Assembly: GCA_903953565.1 (NCBI GenBank)
Contig: CAJBKE010000065.1
Coordinates: forward strand, 1-64,000
Direction: 5' to 3'
Length of the DNA stretch: 64,000 bases
Source: an uncultured Verrucomicrobiota bacterium
GTDB lineage: Bacteria; Verrucomicrobiota; Verrucomicrobiia; Chthoniobacterales; JACTMZ01
Below are positions 8,962 through 18,547 of the stretch, piece by piece. The notes beneath the pieces were generated by a model that worked only from the letters and a program-made list of their open reading frames with translations, made no database searches and was not told the DNA's origin. Numbering within the stretch: the first letter of the stretch is position 1; each line of letters begins with the position of its first letter. The translations under genes and the position numbers were made by a program.

Positions 8962-9402
8962 TCAGGAAATCGTGCCGCCGGCGGCTTCGATCTTGCGTTT
9001 GGCCGCTTCGCTGAACTTCGCACCGGTGATGGTGACTTTCTTGGTCAACTCGCCACGGGCGAGGATTTTCACGCCGTCGATCGTGCCGCGCACGAGGCCT
9101 GCTTTGCGCAGGGCGTTCTCATCGACCGTCGCGCCGTCGGCAAACTCGTCGTTGAGATCGTGGAGATTGACGACCGCGATGCGGAGCTTGAAGGCCGCGT
9201 TGTTGAATCCGCGCTTGGGCAAGCGGCGGATGAGCGGCATCTGTCCGCCCTCAAAGCCGAGACGGATGCTGCCGCCGGAGCGGGCCTTCTGTCCCTTGTG
9301 TCCCTTGCCGCTGGTTTTTCCGGTGCCCGAGCTTTCGCCGGAGCCGAGACGTTTGCGGCGTTTTTTGGCGCCGGGCCGGGGTGAGAGATTGTGCAGTCGC
9401 AT
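8962..9402 (-). CDS. rplO: Large-subunit ribosomal protein L15
   Basis: This 146-residue protein starts [20 protein letters not shown]. The glycine-rich basic N-terminal arm ([19 protein letters not shown]) and [18 protein letters not shown] are diagnostic. It follows rpsE after only 5 bases, so rpmD (L30), usually placed here, is absent. Confidence 0.98.
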   Translation of the reverse strand: MRLHNLSPRPGAKKRRKRLGSGESSGTGKTSGKGHKGQKARSGGSIRLGFEGGQMPLIRRLPKRGFNNAAFKLRIAVVNLHDLNDEFADGATVDENALRKAGLVRGTIDGVKILARGELTKKVTITGAKFSEAAKRKIEAAGGTIS

Positions 9403-9407
9403 GGTCG

Positions 9408-9977
9408 TCAGGCAGTGGCCACTTCAAGAGCGGCTTCCGCTTTGGTGGGCTTGGTTTTGATGCCGCGCACGCGGAAGATTTCTTCGCGCGGACGGAGTTT
9501 GGAAAGAGCTTCGAGGGTGGCCTTGACCACGTTGGCGTGGTTGTTCGAGCCGAGCGATTTGGCCAGCACGTCGCGGATACCGACCGCTTCGCACACGGCA
9601 CGCACGCCGCCGCCGGCGATGATGCCGGTGCCGGGCGAGGCCGGACGGAGCAGGACGCGGCCGCCGCCGAATTCGCCGGTCACTTCGTGCGGAATGGTAT
9701 TCTGCGCGAGCGAGAAATTTTTCATCGCCTTGCGCGCGGAGTCGGAGGCTTTGCGGATGGCCTCGCTCACTTCCTTGGCTTTGCCGAAACCGCAACCGAC
9801 GCGGCCCTTGTGATCGCCGGTGACGATAAGCGCGCTGAAGCTGAAGCGGCGTCCGCCCTTCACGACTTTGGCGCAGCGGTTGATGAAGACGACTTTCTCG
9901 ACCGTATCGGACGGTTCTTTCGGTTCTTTGGGTCCGCGATTGTCGCGGCGTCCGGTGTTGCGTGCGTTAGGAGGCAT
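9408..9977 (-). CDS. rpsE: Small-subunit ribosomal protein S5
   Basis: This 189-residue protein has the double-stranded RNA-binding motif ([20 protein letters not shown]) at about residues 26-90 and the C-terminal ribosomal fold with [20 protein letters not shown]. The ATG at 9977 has GGAGG-like bases upstream in CCTAACGC context and follows rplR by 7 bases. S5 shapes mRNA entry and decoding fidelity. Confidence 0.97.
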   Translation of the reverse strand: MPPNARNTGRRDNRGPKEPKEPSDTVEKVVFINRCAKVVKGGRRFSFSALIVTGDHKGRVGCGFGKAKEVSEAIRKASDSARKAMKNFSLAQNTIPHEVTGEFGGGRVLLRPASPGTGIIAGGGVRAVCEAVGIRDVLAKSLGSNNHANVVKATLEALSKLRPREEIFRVRGIKTKPTKAEAALEVATA

Positions 9978-9984
9978 GATGTTT

Positions 9985-10329
9985 TTAGAATTCGAGGCCG
10001 GCTTCGCGCGCGGCATCGGCAAGGGCTTTGACTTTGCCCATGTATTGGAAGCCGCCACGGTCGAAGACGACTTTGGAAATGGATTTCTTTTTGGCGCGGT
10101 CGGCCACCAGTTTGCCCACGGTCTGGGCGTTGGCCACGTTGGCCCCGGCTTTGGCCGCTTTTTCCTGCGTGCTGGCCGCGGCGATGGTCACGCCTTTGGC
10201 GTCGTCGATGACCTGCGCGCGGATGTGGCGGCCGGAGAAGTTGACCGCAAGGCGCGGACGTTCGGCGGTGCCGGCGACTTTTTTCCGGATACGCGTGTGG
10301 CGGATTTTGATGCTGTCGTGGCGTGTCAT
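9985..10329 (-). CDS. rplR: Large-subunit ribosomal protein L18
   Basis: This 114-residue protein binds 5S rRNA. It starts [17 protein letters not shown], contains [20 protein letters not shown] and ends in [15 protein letters not shown], as in the bacterial family. It lies between rplF and rpsE in canonical order. Confidence 0.98.
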   Translation of the reverse strand: MTRHDSIKIRHTRIRKKVAGTAERPRLAVNFSGRHIRAQVIDDAKGVTIAAASTQEKAAKAGANVANAQTVGKLVADRAKKKSISKVVFDRGGFQYMGKVKALADAAREAGLEF

Positions 10330-10334
10330 GGCGA

Positions 10335-10874
10335 TTACTGGACGGTTTTGCCTTCCTTGCGGCGGACTTGCTCGTCGGAGTAGCGCACGCCTTTGCCCTT
10401 GTAGGGTTCCGGCGGGTAGTAGGCGCGGATATTGGCCGCGACTTGACCGACCAATTGGCGGTCGATGCCCTCGATGACGAGTTTGGTGTTCTCGTTGACC
10501 GTGATCTTGATGTCCTTCGGGATGTCGAAGACAACGGGGTGCGAGAAACCGAGCGAAAGATTGAGTTTTTGTCCCTGCACGGCGGCCTTGAAGCCGACGC
10601 CCTGGATTTCGAGGTTGCGGGTGAAGCCGGTGTTCACGCCGGTCACCATGTTGTTGAGGAGGGCGCGGGCCAGACCGTGCAAGGCGCGGACTTGGCGGTT
10701 CTCGGACTTGCGCTCGAGCGTGAGCGTTTCGCCTTCGACTTTGCCCTCGATGCCCTCGGGCAATTGCCAGGAAAGTTTGCCTTTCGGTCCTTCGACCTGC
10801 ACGGAGCGGTCGGGCGAAAGATTGACCTTCACCTTGGCGGGAAGCGTGACGGGTTTGTTGCCGATGCGTGACAT
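10335..10874 (-). CDS. rplF: Large-subunit ribosomal protein L6
   Basis: This 179-residue protein has two repeated L6 domains and begins [17 protein letters not shown]. The start at 10874 is backed by a perfect AAGGAGG Shine-Dalgarno sequence 7 bases upstream. The C-terminal signature [21 protein letters not shown] is intact. L6 sits near the factor-binding site of the 50S subunit. Confidence 0.98.
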   Translation of the reverse strand: MSRIGNKPVTLPAKVKVNLSPDRSVQVEGPKGKLSWQLPEGIEGKVEGETLTLERKSENRQVRALHGLARALLNNMVTGVNTGFTRNLEIQGVGFKAAVQGQKLNLSLGFSHPVVFDIPKDIKITVNENTKLVIEGIDRQLVGQVAANIRAYYPPEPYKGKGVRYSDEQVRRKEGKTVQ

Positions 10875-10887
10875 GATGCGTTCCTCC

Positions 10888-11280
10888 TTACCAAACAAAG
10901 GCGAGTAATTCGCCGCCGACTTTCTGGCGGCGCGCTTCGCGTCCGCTGAGCACGCCGCGAGGCGTGGAAATGATGGAAATGCCCATGCCGCCGAGGACGC
11001 GCGGAATTTCTTCGGCCCCGACATAACGGCGCAGGCCGGGACGGCTGACGCGCTTGAGTCCGGTGATGGCCGGGGTTTTGTCGGCGTATTTGTTGACGAT
11101 GCGCAGTTGCGGTTTGCCTTCCGACTTCACTTCGAAATCGGTGATGTAGCCTTCCTTTTTGAGGATGGCGGCGAGGTCGGCCTTGATGCGCGAGTAGGGC
11201 ACGAGCAACTCGGCCTTGCGGGCGCGGCTGGCGTTGCGCAGGCGGGTGAGAAGGTCGGCGATGGGATCGTTGGAGGTCAT
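10888..11280 (-). CDS. rpsH: Small-subunit ribosomal protein S8
   Basis: This 130-residue protein starts [20 protein letters not shown] and carries the C-terminal signature [20 protein letters not shown]. It is a primary 16S rRNA binder and, in other bacteria, the translational repressor of the spc operon. Its ATG overlaps the rplE stop (TGATG), leaving no room for rpsN (S14), normally found between these genes. Confidence 0.98.
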   Translation of the reverse strand: MTSNDPIADLLTRLRNASRARKAELLVPYSRIKADLAAILKKEGYITDFEVKSEGKPQLRIVNKYADKTPAITGLKRVSRPGLRRYVGAEEIPRVLGGMGISIISTPRGVLSGREARRQKVGGELLAFVW

Positions 11281-11849
11281 CAGGATGCTTTGGCGGCGGG
11301 TTTGGCGCGGTCGGTGAACGGCATGCCGAGTTCGCCGAGGAGCGACTTGGCCTCCTCGTCGGTGCTGGCCGTGGTGACAATGGTCACATCGAAGCCGATG
11401 TTGCGCTTGATTTTATCGAGTTCGATCTCGGGGAAAATGCTCTGGTCGGGCACGCCGAGGGTGTAGTTGCCGTTGCCGTCGAAGGCTTTCGGGGAGATGC
11501 CCCGGAAGTCGCGGATTTTCGGCAGCGCGGTTTTGATCAGGCGCTCGAGGAATTCGTACATGATGCGTCCGCGCAGGGTGACCTTGGCGCCGATCGGTTG
11601 CTCTTTGCGTAGCTTGAAGTTCGAAATGGCCTTCTTCGATTTGGTGCGCACGGGCGTCTGGCCGGTGATGGTTTTAAGTTCGGTCACCGCTATTTCCAGC
11701 GCTTCTTTGGTGTCCGGCGACGAACCGATCGACGTGTTGATCACGACTTTCGAGACGCGGGGGATCTGGTGCAGGTTGGTGTAGCCGTGCTTGGTCTTGA
11801 GCGCGGGCACCACCTTGGCGGTGTATTCTTTGTAGAGTTCGACTTCCAT
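11280..11849 (-). CDS. rplE: Large-subunit ribosomal protein L5
   Basis: This 189-residue 5S rRNA-binding protein has the conserved [34 protein letters not shown] and [20 protein letters not shown] segments. It is coupled to rpsH by a TGATG overlap and follows rplX by 3 bases. Confidence 0.98.
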   Translation of the reverse strand: MEVELYKEYTAKVVPALKTKHGYTNLHQIPRVSKVVINTSIGSSPDTKEALEIAVTELKTITGQTPVRTKSKKAISNFKLRKEQPIGAKVTLRGRIMYEFLERLIKTALPKIRDFRGISPKAFDGNGNYTLGVPDQSIFPEIELDKIKRNIGFDVTIVTTASTDEEAKSLLGELGMPFTDRAKPAAKAS

Positions 11850-11852
11850 GGG

Positions 11853-12134
11853 TTACTTCGCCTTGGCCTTGGTTTTCGGCTTGGCGTCCTCCTTCTTGGC
11901 GGCTTCGACCCGCTTGACGTTGGAAATGTGGACCGGGCCCTCTTTCTGCACGATGGCACCGTTGGGGTGCTCCTGCGATTTGCGGGTGTGCTTCTTGATC
12001 ATGCGCACGCCCTCGATGAGGACCTGGTTTTTGCCGCGGATGACCTGCAGGACCTTGCCTTCGGCGCCCCGGTGGTTGCCGGTGACGACGCGGACGATGT
12101 CGTTCTTATTGACGTGGGTTTTCGCGCGACTCAT
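11853..12134 (-). CDS. rplX: Large-subunit ribosomal protein L24
   Basis: This 93-residue protein has the KOW motif in [20 protein letters not shown]. It ends in a Lys/Ala-rich tail ([14 protein letters not shown]) resembling those on S11 and L22 here. It initiates 50S assembly. The start overlaps the rplN stop by 4 bases. Confidence 0.97.
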   Translation of the reverse strand: MSRAKTHVNKNDIVRVVTGNHRGAEGKVLQVIRGKNQVLIEGVRMIKKHTRKSQEHPNGAIVQKEGPVHISNVKRVEAAKKEDAKPKTKAKAK

Positions 12135-12496
12135 AGGACCTCCGGAGCGAGGGAAACGATCTTCATGAAATTTTTCTCGCGCAGTTCGCGGGCCACGGGG
12201 CCGAAGATACGGGTGCCGCGCGGGTTGAGATCCTTGTCGATGATGACAATGGCGTTGGTGTCGAAGCGCAAGGCGGAGCCGTCGGGCCGCTTGAGCGGCT
12301 GGCGGGTGCGGACGATGACGGCGCGGACGACCTCGCCTTTTTTCACCGTGCCGCCGGGGGATGCTTCTTTCACGTTGGCCGTGATGACATCGCCGACGCG
12401 GGCGAAGGCAGATTTTTTGCCGATGACGCCGATCATGGTGGCCATGCGGGCGCCGGTGTTGTCGGCGACGTCGAGACGGGAGCGGAGCTGGATCAT
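12131..12496 (-). CDS. rplN: Large-subunit ribosomal protein L14
   Basis: This 121-residue protein starts [19 protein letters not shown] and ends [10 protein letters not shown], matching L14 throughout. It lies in canonical order between rpsQ and rplX. Confidence 0.98.
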   Translation of the reverse strand: MIQLRSRLDVADNTGARMATMIGVIGKKSAFARVGDVITANVKEASPGGTVKKGEVVRAVIVRTRQPLKRPDGSALRFDTNAIVIIDKDLNPRGTRIFGPVARELREKNFMKIVSLAPEVL

Positions 12497-12503
12497 GGCG
12501 TGC

Positions 12504-12785
12504 TTAGTGTTTGAGGACTTCGACGAGGCGCCAGCGCTTGGTCTTGCTCAGCGGGCGGGTTTCGGTGATGCGGACTTTGTCGCCGGTCTTGGCCTCGTTC
12601 TTTTCGTCGTGGGCGTGGAATTTGGCGGTGTGCTTGACGATCTTGCCGAAGCGCGGGTGCGGAACGCGGCTGACCGTGCGGACGACGACGGTTTTGTCCA
12701 TCTTGTCCGAGACGACCTCGCCCACGAGGGTTTTGCGGATCCCGCGCGATGCGGCGGGGGCGGTGGTGGTGGCGGTGTCGCTCAT
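12504..12785 (-). CDS. rpsQ: Small-subunit ribosomal protein S17
   Basis: This 93-residue OB-fold protein has [19 protein letters not shown] and [20 protein letters not shown]. The first 16 residues ([12 protein letters not shown]) are an Ala/Thr-rich addition. Its start overlaps the rpmC stop by 4 bases. Confidence 0.97.
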   Translation of the reverse strand: MSDTATTTAPAASRGIRKTLVGEVVSDKMDKTVVVRTVSRVPHPRFGKIVKHTAKFHAHDEKNEAKTGDKVRITETRPLSKTKRWRLVEVLKH

Positions 12786-12988
12786 GATTTGGCTGCTGCT
12801 GCTTTGATTTTCTGCGAGAGGAAGGTTTCCACCCGCGCGGCCTCGCGGCGCAGGGTGCGGATGAGGGACGGCTTTTCCAGCTGTCCGCTCTGCTGCTGCA
12901 AACGGAGGTTGAAAATTTCGTGGCGCAGCTCGCGTTTGCGGCTGCGGAGTTCATCCGCGCTGAGTTCGGCGATTTCCTTGGTCTTCAT
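12782..12988 (-). CDS. rpmC: Large-subunit ribosomal protein L29
   Basis: This 68-residue two-helix protein includes [20 protein letters not shown] and the diagnostic [20 protein letters not shown]. In bacteria it lies near the polypeptide exit. It follows rplP by 4 bases. Confidence 0.97.
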   Translation of the reverse strand: MKTKEIAELSADELRSRKRELRHEIFNLRLQQQSGQLEKPSLIRTLRREAARVETFLSQKIKAAAAKS

Positions 12989-12992
12989 GGCG

Positions 12993-13412
12993 TCAGGAGG
13001 CGTGGTGGCGGGTGATGAATTTGGTGCGCACCGGCAATTTGTTGGCGGCGAGGCGCAGGGACTCGCGGGCCACGCTCTCGGGCACGCCGTCCAATTCGAA
13101 AAGGATGTTACCCGGGCGCACCACGGCGACCCAGTATTCCGGGGCGCCTTTGCCCTTGCCCATTCGGGTTTCCGGCGGGCGGGCGGTGACGGATTTGTCG
13201 GGGAAGATACGGATCCAGAGTTTGCCTTTGCGCTTCATGTTGCGCGTGAGGGCGACGCGGGCCGCCTCGATCTGCACGTTGGTGATCCAGGCGCGGTCGA
13301 GGGTCTGCAGACCGAATTCGCCGAAGTCGATGTTGGTGTTGCGCGAAGCGGTTCCCTTGCGGCTTCCCCGCTGGGATTTCCGGAACTTCACACGTTTGGG
13401 CATCAAGGGCAT
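12993..13412 (-). CDS. rplP: Large-subunit ribosomal protein L16
   Basis: This 139-residue protein contains [17 protein letters not shown] and [24 protein letters not shown] site lies 7 bases before the ATG at 13412, supporting that start over the in-frame ATG three codons later. L16 organises the A-site side of the 50S subunit. Confidence 0.98.
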   Translation of the reverse strand: MPLMPKRVKFRKSQRGSRKGTASRNTNIDFGEFGLQTLDRAWITNVQIEAARVALTRNMKRKGKLWIRIFPDKSVTARPPETRMGKGKGAPEYWVAVVRPGNILFELDGVPESVARESLRLAANKLPVRTKFITRHHAS

Positions 13413-13432
13413 GGCACGTTCTCCTCGTTAAA

Positions 13433-14146
13433 TCATTCGGCGACTGCTGTGGCGGCCACGGCGGGCGACGGCACAACTTCGGTGGCGGGTTTGTCTTCGC
13501 GCACCGAGACTTTCGGAGCGGCTTCCTCGCCTTTGCAAATCCAGCATTTGATCCCGATCTTGCCGGCCGTGGTGTTGGCCTCGGCGAAGCCGTAATCAAT
13601 CGGCGCGCGCATGGTGTGGAGCGGCACTTTGCCTTCGCGATACTGTTCGGTGCGGGCGATTTCCGATCCGCCGAGGCGGCCGGAACAACGGACTTTGATG
13701 CCGAGCGCGCCCTGTTCCATGGCGATCTGCACGGATTTCTTCATGGCGCGGCGGAAACCGATGCGGCGCTCGAGCTGTCCGGCTATGCTCTCGGCGACGA
13801 GTTGCGCGTCGGTCTCGGGCGAGCGGATTTCCTGGATATCGATTTTGACCTGCTTGTCGCCGCTGATCGCGGAGACTTCTCTGGTCATGTTTTCGATTTC
13901 CGAGCCTTTGCGGCCGATGACGAGCCCCGGGCGGGCGGTGAAAATGGTGACGCGCAGGCTGTTCCAAGCGCGCTCGATAACGATCTTCGAGACGGCCGCC
14001 TGGCGGAGTTTGCCTTTGAGGTATTCGCGGATTTTGAGGTCGGCGTGCAGGTGGTCGGCGAACTCGCGGCGCGGGGCATACCACTTCGATCCCCAGTCGC
14101 GGGAGATGGGGAGGCGGAAGCCGATCGGGTGAACTTTTTGTCCCAT
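13433..14146 (-). CDS. rpsC: Small-subunit ribosomal protein S3
   Basis: This 237-residue protein starts [20 protein letters not shown]. The KH domain ([12 protein letters not shown]) lies at about residues 75-90, and the C-terminal S3 domain has [20 protein letters not shown]. An Ala/Val/Pro-rich tail of about 30 residues follows. It forms part of the mRNA entry channel. Confidence 0.98.
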   Translation of the reverse strand: MGQKVHPIGFRLPISRDWGSKWYAPRREFADHLHADLKIREYLKGKLRQAAVSKIVIERAWNSLRVTIFTARPGLVIGRKGSEIENMTREVSAISGDKQVKIDIQEIRSPETDAQLVAESIAGQLERRIGFRRAMKKSVQIAMEQGALGIKVRCSGRLGGSEIARTEQYREGKVPLHTMRAPIDYGFAEANTTAGKIGIKCWICKGEEAAPKVSVREDKPATEVVPSPAVAATAVAE

Positions 14147-14150
14147 GGTG

Positions 14151-14630
14151 TTATTCGGCTTTCTCCGCGGCCGGCGCGGCGGCCTCGGCGGCCGGTTTGG
14201 TCTCTTCTTTTTTCACCGCGGTTTTCTTTTTGGCGGCGGGTTTTTTGGAAGCGGTCTTTTTCTTGGCGGCCCTGCGGGTCTCGCGCGTTTCGATTTCGAT
14301 TTCGTCGGTCAGGATGATGCGGATGTGGCTGGTGCGCTTGCGGATCGGGCCGGCGCTGCCACGGGCTTTCGGGATGAAACGTTGGAAGGTCGGTCCCTCG
14401 CCCACCACGGCTTCGCGCACGACGAGGGCTTCGGCGCGGGCTTGGTGGTTGTTTTCGGCATTGGCCACGGCGCTTTTCAGCGTCTTGGCCACGAGACCGG
14501 CGGCCTTCTTCGGGGTGAAGGCCAGCAGATCGAGGGCCTGCTGCACGGGCAGTCCCTGGATCTCGCGCGTCACCTCGCGCGCCTTGAACGGCGAGATGCG
14601 GGCGAATCTGTAGATCGACCTGGTTTCCAT
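14151..14630 (-). CDS. rplV: Large-subunit ribosomal protein L22 with H1-like C-terminal tail
   Basis: The L22 core (about residues 1-118) contains [16 protein letters not shown] and the exit-tunnel loop region [20 protein letters not shown]. Residues 119-159 form a tail of [13 protein letters not shown] repeats followed by Ala/Glu-rich sequence. Bacterial L22 is usually about 110 residues. The start is 31 bases downstream of the stop of the embedded coiled-coil gene, not of rpsS as is usual. Confidence 0.97.
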   Translation of the reverse strand: METRSIYRFARISPFKAREVTREIQGLPVQQALDLLAFTPKKAAGLVAKTLKSAVANAENNHQARAEALVVREAVVGEGPTFQRFIPKARGSAGPIRKRTSHIRIILTDEIEIETRETRRAAKKKTASKKPAAKKKTAVKKEETKPAAEAAAPAAEKAE

Positions 14631-14661
14631 TTTATTAAAATTTTCTTTGTGTTTGTTGTTC

Positions 14662-15543
14662 CTAGCGGCGGGCGTCCACCCGGAGGCGGTCGCCCGTTTT
14701 TATCGAGTCCTCTTCGGACACGAGATTCTGGATGACGGCGCCGCTAATGCGGTCGCGCACGTCGATGACGCGGACTTCCCCCACGCGGCGGTTATCGCGC
14801 CACACTTGGAAAGGCATCCCGACTTTCACGCCCGCGTTGCGGCCGATGTTGGCCACGACGAGTGCGAACTCCGATTTGACTTCCACCACGGAGGCGTCGG
14901 TCAGCGTCGGTCCCGCCGCTTGCGCGTCGAGCGTGTCGGCCCCGCCGACTCCCAGCATGCGGTCGGCGGCGCGGAGTTCCATCTCGAGCGTCGCGCGGGC
15001 TTCGGCCTGCGCGGTGCGGGAGCGGGTCATGGCATCGAGCAGCGTCTTCGCCTCGGCTTGCGTCGCGGAGTCGGAAGTATTGGCGGCTTTCGTTTGCATT
15101 TCTTTTTCGAAAGCCTCGCGCTCTTCATTGTCCGCGGTTTCCACGGTCTTGAGGAAAATTTGCACTCCCTCGGCGAGGGCGAGCAGTCGCTCGAGCAGCA
15201 TGGCGTTTTCTTTCTGCTGGCGCGTGAGTTCGTTGACGGTGGAAAGGAGGCGTTCCTCGATTTCTCCGCCGCCATCGGCCCCCGGCGCGAGAGCGTCGAA
15301 TTTGGCCTGCAAATCCTCGGCTTGTCGTTTGAAGGCCTCGTTCTCGCCGTTGGCGAGAGCAAGACTTTCGGTCAGGCTGCGGATGGACTCGCGCGCGAGC
15401 AAAAGTTGCTCGTTGAGGCGCGCCACTTTCGCGGCGTCCCCAGAATCCCGGTCTGTCAAAGAACTGCGGCTTTGTGCGGAGGCACTTCCCGCCAGGGTGA
15501 TCAGAAGACACCCGGCCAGGAAAAACCTGCCGCTTGCGGCCAC
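14662..15543 (-). CDS. Secreted coiled-coil protein embedded in the S10 cluster
   Basis: This 293-residue protein has a signal peptide (MAASGRFFLAGCLLITLAGS, likely cleaved after ASA at residue 23). A long Leu/Glu/Gln-rich coiled coil covers about residues 36-130, followed by a second helical stretch (about 140-200). The compact C-terminal domain (about 225-293) has ANIGRNAGVKVGMPFQVWRD, which resembles the small beta-rich domain at the end of some cell-envelope proteins such as FlgT. It begins 2 bases after the rpsS stop and ends 31 bases before rplV, so it must be co-transcribed with ribosomal genes. I do not recognise the family. Periplasmic location is inferred from the signal peptide. 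Confidence 0.85.
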   Translation of the reverse strand: MAASGRFFLAGCLLITLAGSASAQSRSSLTDRDSGDAAKVARLNEQLLLARESIRSLTESLALANGENEAFKRQAEDLQAKFDALAPGADGGGEIEERLLSTVNELTRQQKENAMLLERLLALAEGVQIFLKTVETADNEEREAFEKEMQTKAANTSDSATQAEAKTLLDAMTRSRTAQAEARATLEMELRAADRMLGVGGADTLDAQAAGPTLTDASVVEVKSEFALVVANIGRNAGVKVGMPFQVWRDNRRVGEVRVIDVRDRISGAVIQNLVSEEDSIKTGDRLRVDARR

Positions 15544-15545
15544 GT

Positions 15546-15824
15546 TTATTTCGTCACTTTCGCCGTATGCGATCCGTGTTTCTTGAAGATACGCGTGGGC
15601 GAGAATTCGCCGAGCTTGTGCCCGACCATGTTCTCAGTGACGAAAACTGAATTGAAAATTTTCCCGTTGTGCACGAGGAAGGTGTGCCCGACGAAGTCGG
15701 GTGTGATCATCGAACGTCGCGACCATGTTTTGATGGGTTTCTTCGCGCCGCCTTCGTTGATGCGGTCGATTTTTTCGAGCAGGTGGGCCTCGACGAACGG
15801 ACCCTTTTTGAGCGATCTGGACAT
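15546..15824 (-). CDS. rpsS: Small-subunit ribosomal protein S19
   Basis: This 92-residue protein starts [20 protein letters not shown] and includes [20 protein letters not shown] and [13 protein letters not shown]. It forms a head-domain pair with S13. It follows rplB by 3 bases and is followed, unusually, by a secreted protein gene instead of rplV. Confidence 0.98.
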   Translation of the reverse strand: MSRSLKKGPFVEAHLLEKIDRINEGGAKKPIKTWSRRSMITPDFVGHTFLVHNGKIFNSVFVTENMVGHKLGEFSPTRIFKKHGSHTAKVTK

Positions 15825-15827
15825 GGC

Positions 15828-16676
15828 TTAGTTCTTCTTCTTGCTCTTGCGGCGCTCGACGATGAAGCGGTCCGACGGTTTGTGTTTTTTGCGGGTTTTG
15901 AAACCTTTGCTCAGCTGGCCCCACGGGCTGACCGGGTGCTGGCGTCCGCCGCCGCCCTTCGATTTGCCGTTGCCGCCACCGTTCGGGTGGTCGATCGGGT
16001 TCATGACCATGCCGCGGACGGTGGGACGCACGCCGAGCCAGCGGGAACGTCCGGCTTTGCCGCTCGAGACATTCATGTGCTCGGAATTGCCGACTTGACC
16101 CATGGTGGCGTGGCATTTGCCGTTGAGTTTGCGGATTTCGCCCGAGGGCATTTTGACCAGCGCGTAGCCGGCCTCGAAGTTATTGAGCACGGCCTGCTGG
16201 CCGGCGCTGCGCGCCACTTGTCCGCCACGGCCGGGGATGAGTTCGATATTGTGGATGGCCGATCCGGGCGGGATGCGCTCGAGGGGCAGCGAATTGCCCA
16301 CTTCGGGGGCGGCCGCGGGGCCGGAGGAAACTTTCATCCCGACCTTCAAACCGTCGGGAGCGAGGATGTAAGTTTTCTCGCCGTCGGCGTATTGCAGCAA
16401 GGCGATGCGCGCGGTGCGGTTCGGGTCGTATTCGATGGCGATGACCTCGGCGGCGATCCCGTGCTTGCGGCGTTTGAAGTCGATGAGGCGCAGCTTGCGC
16501 TTGTGTCCGCCGCCGATGTGACGGCAGGTCAGGCGGCCCTGGTTGTTGCGGCCGCCGGTGCGCTTGCGTGTGCTGACGAGGCTCTTCTCCGGCTTCTTCT
16601 TGGTGATCTCCTCGAAAGACGGGAGGGCCTTGAAGCGCGCGGACGGCGTGAGCGGACGGAAAGTTTTGAGTGCCAT
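15828..16676 (-). CDS. rplB: Large-subunit ribosomal protein L2
   Basis: This 282-residue protein is needed for subunit association and peptidyl transfer. It contains the family stretches [20 protein letters not shown] and [20 protein letters not shown], the latter holding the conserved histidine. It is followed 3 bases later by rpsS. Confidence 0.98.
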   Translation of the reverse strand: MALKTFRPLTPSARFKALPSFEEITKKKPEKSLVSTRKRTGGRNNQGRLTCRHIGGGHKRKLRLIDFKRRKHGIAAEVIAIEYDPNRTARIALLQYADGEKTYILAPDGLKVGMKVSSGPAAAPEVGNSLPLERIPPGSAIHNIELIPGRGGQVARSAGQQAVLNNFEAGYALVKMPSGEIRKLNGKCHATMGQVGNSEHMNVSSGKAGRSRWLGVRPTVRGMVMNPIDHPNGGGNGKSKGGGGRQHPVSPWGQLSKGFKTRKKHKPSDRFIVERRKSKKKN

Positions 16677-16690
16677 GGCGTGTGGTGCGG

Positions 16691-16975
16691 TTAGACGAGG
16701 TCGAGTTTTTCGCCCTCTTTGAGCGTGACGATGGCTTTCTTCCAGTGCGGACGGCGTCCGAAATCGGCGCGGCGTTCGCGCTTTTTCTTGCCGGCGTAGT
16801 TGGCCGTGTTGACCGAAACCACTTTCTTCTGGAAGAGGCTTTCCACCGCCGCCTTGATCTCGAGTTTGTTGGCCGCGGGATTGACCTCGAAGACGTATTT
16901 GTTCCCCTTGTCCGTGAGGATGGTGGACTTCTCGGTCAGGCGGATGGTGCGGATGATGTCGAAGGGCTCTTTCAT
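16691..16975 (-). CDS. rplW: Large-subunit ribosomal protein L23
   Basis: This 94-residue exit-site protein provides the docking site for trigger factor and SRP. It has [20 protein letters not shown] and [20 protein letters not shown]. The start overlaps the rplD stop by 4 bases. Confidence 0.97.
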   Translation of the reverse strand: MKEPFDIIRTIRLTEKSTILTDKGNKYVFEVNPAANKLEIKAAVESLFQKKVVSVNTANYAGKKKRERRADFGRRPHWKKAIVTLKEGEKLDLV

Positions 16976-17586
16976 GCTGCCGTCCTTTCCGAAATTTTGG
17001 CGAGGGCGTCGCCGGTCAGGAGAATTTTGTCATAGCGGAGCAGATGCTCCGGATTCACGTCGGACGCGCTGATGAGAAGGACGTTGCCGACATTGCGCGC
17101 GGCGCGGAAGGTGGTTTCCTCGAAGGCGGGCGAAACGAGGAGGACATTGCGCGCGTCCTTCGCATTGCTTTTCACGTAGGAAAGGAACTTCGCCGTCTTA
17201 CCGTCCGGGATGGCCGGGGCTTCGACGAGGAGGACATCGCCGGCGAGAATGCGCGCGCTGAGCGCTTTGCGCAGGGCGAGTTTGCGCACCGACTTGGGTG
17301 TTTTCTTCGAGTAGTCGCGGGGCTTGGGTCCGAAGACCACGCCGCCGCCACGCCAGATCGGCGAGGATTTGTAACCGGCGCGGGCGCGGCCCGTGCCTTT
17401 CTGGCGCCAGGGTTTGGCCCCTGAGAGATTGACTTCCGCTTTGGTCTTGGTGTTGGCCGAGCCGGTGCGGCGGTTGGCGCGCAGGGCGGTGACCACATCG
17501 TGGACGGCCTGCGTGCCCTTGCCATTTTCGATGATGGCGATGTTGGCCTTCTTGGCCTCGGCGGCGGTGAGAACTTTGGCGCTCAT
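16972..17586 (-). CDS. rplD: Large-subunit ribosomal protein L4
   Basis: This 204-residue protein carries the tunnel loop segment [20 protein letters not shown] and [16 protein letters not shown]. In Escherichia coli L4 also represses the S10 operon. It lies 3 bases after rplC. Confidence 0.98.
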   Translation of the reverse strand: MSAKVLTAAEAKKANIAIIENGKGTQAVHDVVTALRANRRTGSANTKTKAEVNLSGAKPWRQKGTGRARAGYKSSPIWRGGGVVFGPKPRDYSKKTPKSVRKLALRKALSARILAGDVLLVEAPAIPDGKTAKFLSYVKSNAKDARNVLLVSPAFEETTFRAARNVGNVLLISASDVNPEHLLRYDKILLTGDALAKISERTAA

Positions 17587-17589
17587 GGA

Positions 17590-18225
17590 TTACTTCTTCT
17601 TGGCAGATTTCTTTTTCGACGGGCGGACGACCACGTAGGTGCCCTTCGCGCCGGGGATGGCTCCGCTGACCAGGATGACGCCGTCTTCTTCGCGGACTTG
17701 GACCACTTGGAGATTCTGCACGGTGACGCGCTCGTCGCCCATGTGGCCGGGCATGCCCATGTTTTTCCAGACGCGGCCGGGCGTGGAGCGGTTGCCGATG
17801 GCGCCGGTGCGGCGGTGCATCATGGAACCGTGGCTGGCCGGCTGGCCTTGGTAATTGTGCTTCTTCATCGCGCCCTGGAAGCCTTTGCCTTTGGACTGTC
17901 CGATGACGTCGACGAATTGGCCGACTTCGAAAGTGGTGACCGACAGGTCGGCGCCCGCTTCGGCCGCACCGTTGCGGAATTCGCGAATGAAACGTTTCGG
18001 CGTGGCCGAGGTTTTGGCGAAGTGTCCGGTCTGTGCTTTGGAAACACGCGAGGGTTTCTGGTCGTCGAAGCCGACCTGCACCGCGGCATAGCCGTCGGTG
18101 TCGGCGGTCTTGACCTGCAGGACCTTGTTGCCCGCGGCGGCGATGACCGTGACCGGCGTGGACACGCCCTTGTCGTCATAGACGCGGGTCATGCCGAGTT
18201 TTTTACCGAGTAATCCGAGGCTCAT
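17590..18225 (-). CDS. rplC: Large-subunit ribosomal protein L3
   Basis: This 211-residue protein starts MSLGLLGKKLGMTRVYDDKG. The segment GFQGAMKKHNYQGQPASHGS and the following RRTGAIG are the L3 signature containing the methylatable glutamine region. The C-terminus is lysine-rich (PSKKKSAKKK). Confidence 0.98.
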   Translation of the reverse strand: MSLGLLGKKLGMTRVYDDKGVSTPVTVIAAAGNKVLQVKTADTDGYAAVQVGFDDQKPSRVSKAQTGHFAKTSATPKRFIREFRNGAAEAGADLSVTTFEVGQFVDVIGQSKGKGFQGAMKKHNYQGQPASHGSMMHRRTGAIGNRSTPGRVWKNMGMPGHMGDERVTVQNLQVVQVREEDGVILVSGAIPGAKGTYVVVRPSKKKSAKKK

Positions 18226-18233
18226 GGCGTGAA

Positions 18234-18542
18234 CTAAATTTGAATGTTGATGTCCACCCCGGCCGGAAGGTTGAGGCGGCGGAGTTCATCCACCGTTTTG
18301 GCCGTGGGATCGATGATATCGAGGAGGCGCTTGTGCGTGCGGCGCTCGAATTGGTCCATGGACTTTTTGTCCACGTGGGGGGAGCGGTTGACCGTCCAGC
18401 GCTCGATTTTGGTCGGGAGCGGCACGGGGCCGGCGACGGCGGAACCGCTGCGTTTGGCCGTCTCGACGATTTCGAGGACGGAGCGGTCGAGCAGCATGTG
18501 ATCGAATGCTTTGAGACGGATGCGTATGCGCGGTGCGGCCAT
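18234..18542 (-). CDS. rpsJ: Small-subunit ribosomal protein S10
   Basis: This 102-residue protein starts [20 protein letters not shown] and has [20 protein letters not shown]. It is also the NusB partner in antitermination. It starts 5 bases after the fusA stop, so tuf, usually between them, is absent and the str and S10 segments are joined. Confidence 0.98.
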   Translation of the reverse strand: MAAPRIRIRLKAFDHMLLDRSVLEIVETAKRSGSAVAGPVPLPTKIERWTVNRSPHVDKKSMDQFERRTHKRLLDIIDPTAKTVDELRRLNLPAGVDINIQI

Positions 18543-18547
18543 GGTCG

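Noticed and set aside
7206-9014. 602-codon open frame opposite secY and map
   Set aside because: Antisense shadow of two conserved genes; His/Glu/Asp/Gly-rich with no family pattern.
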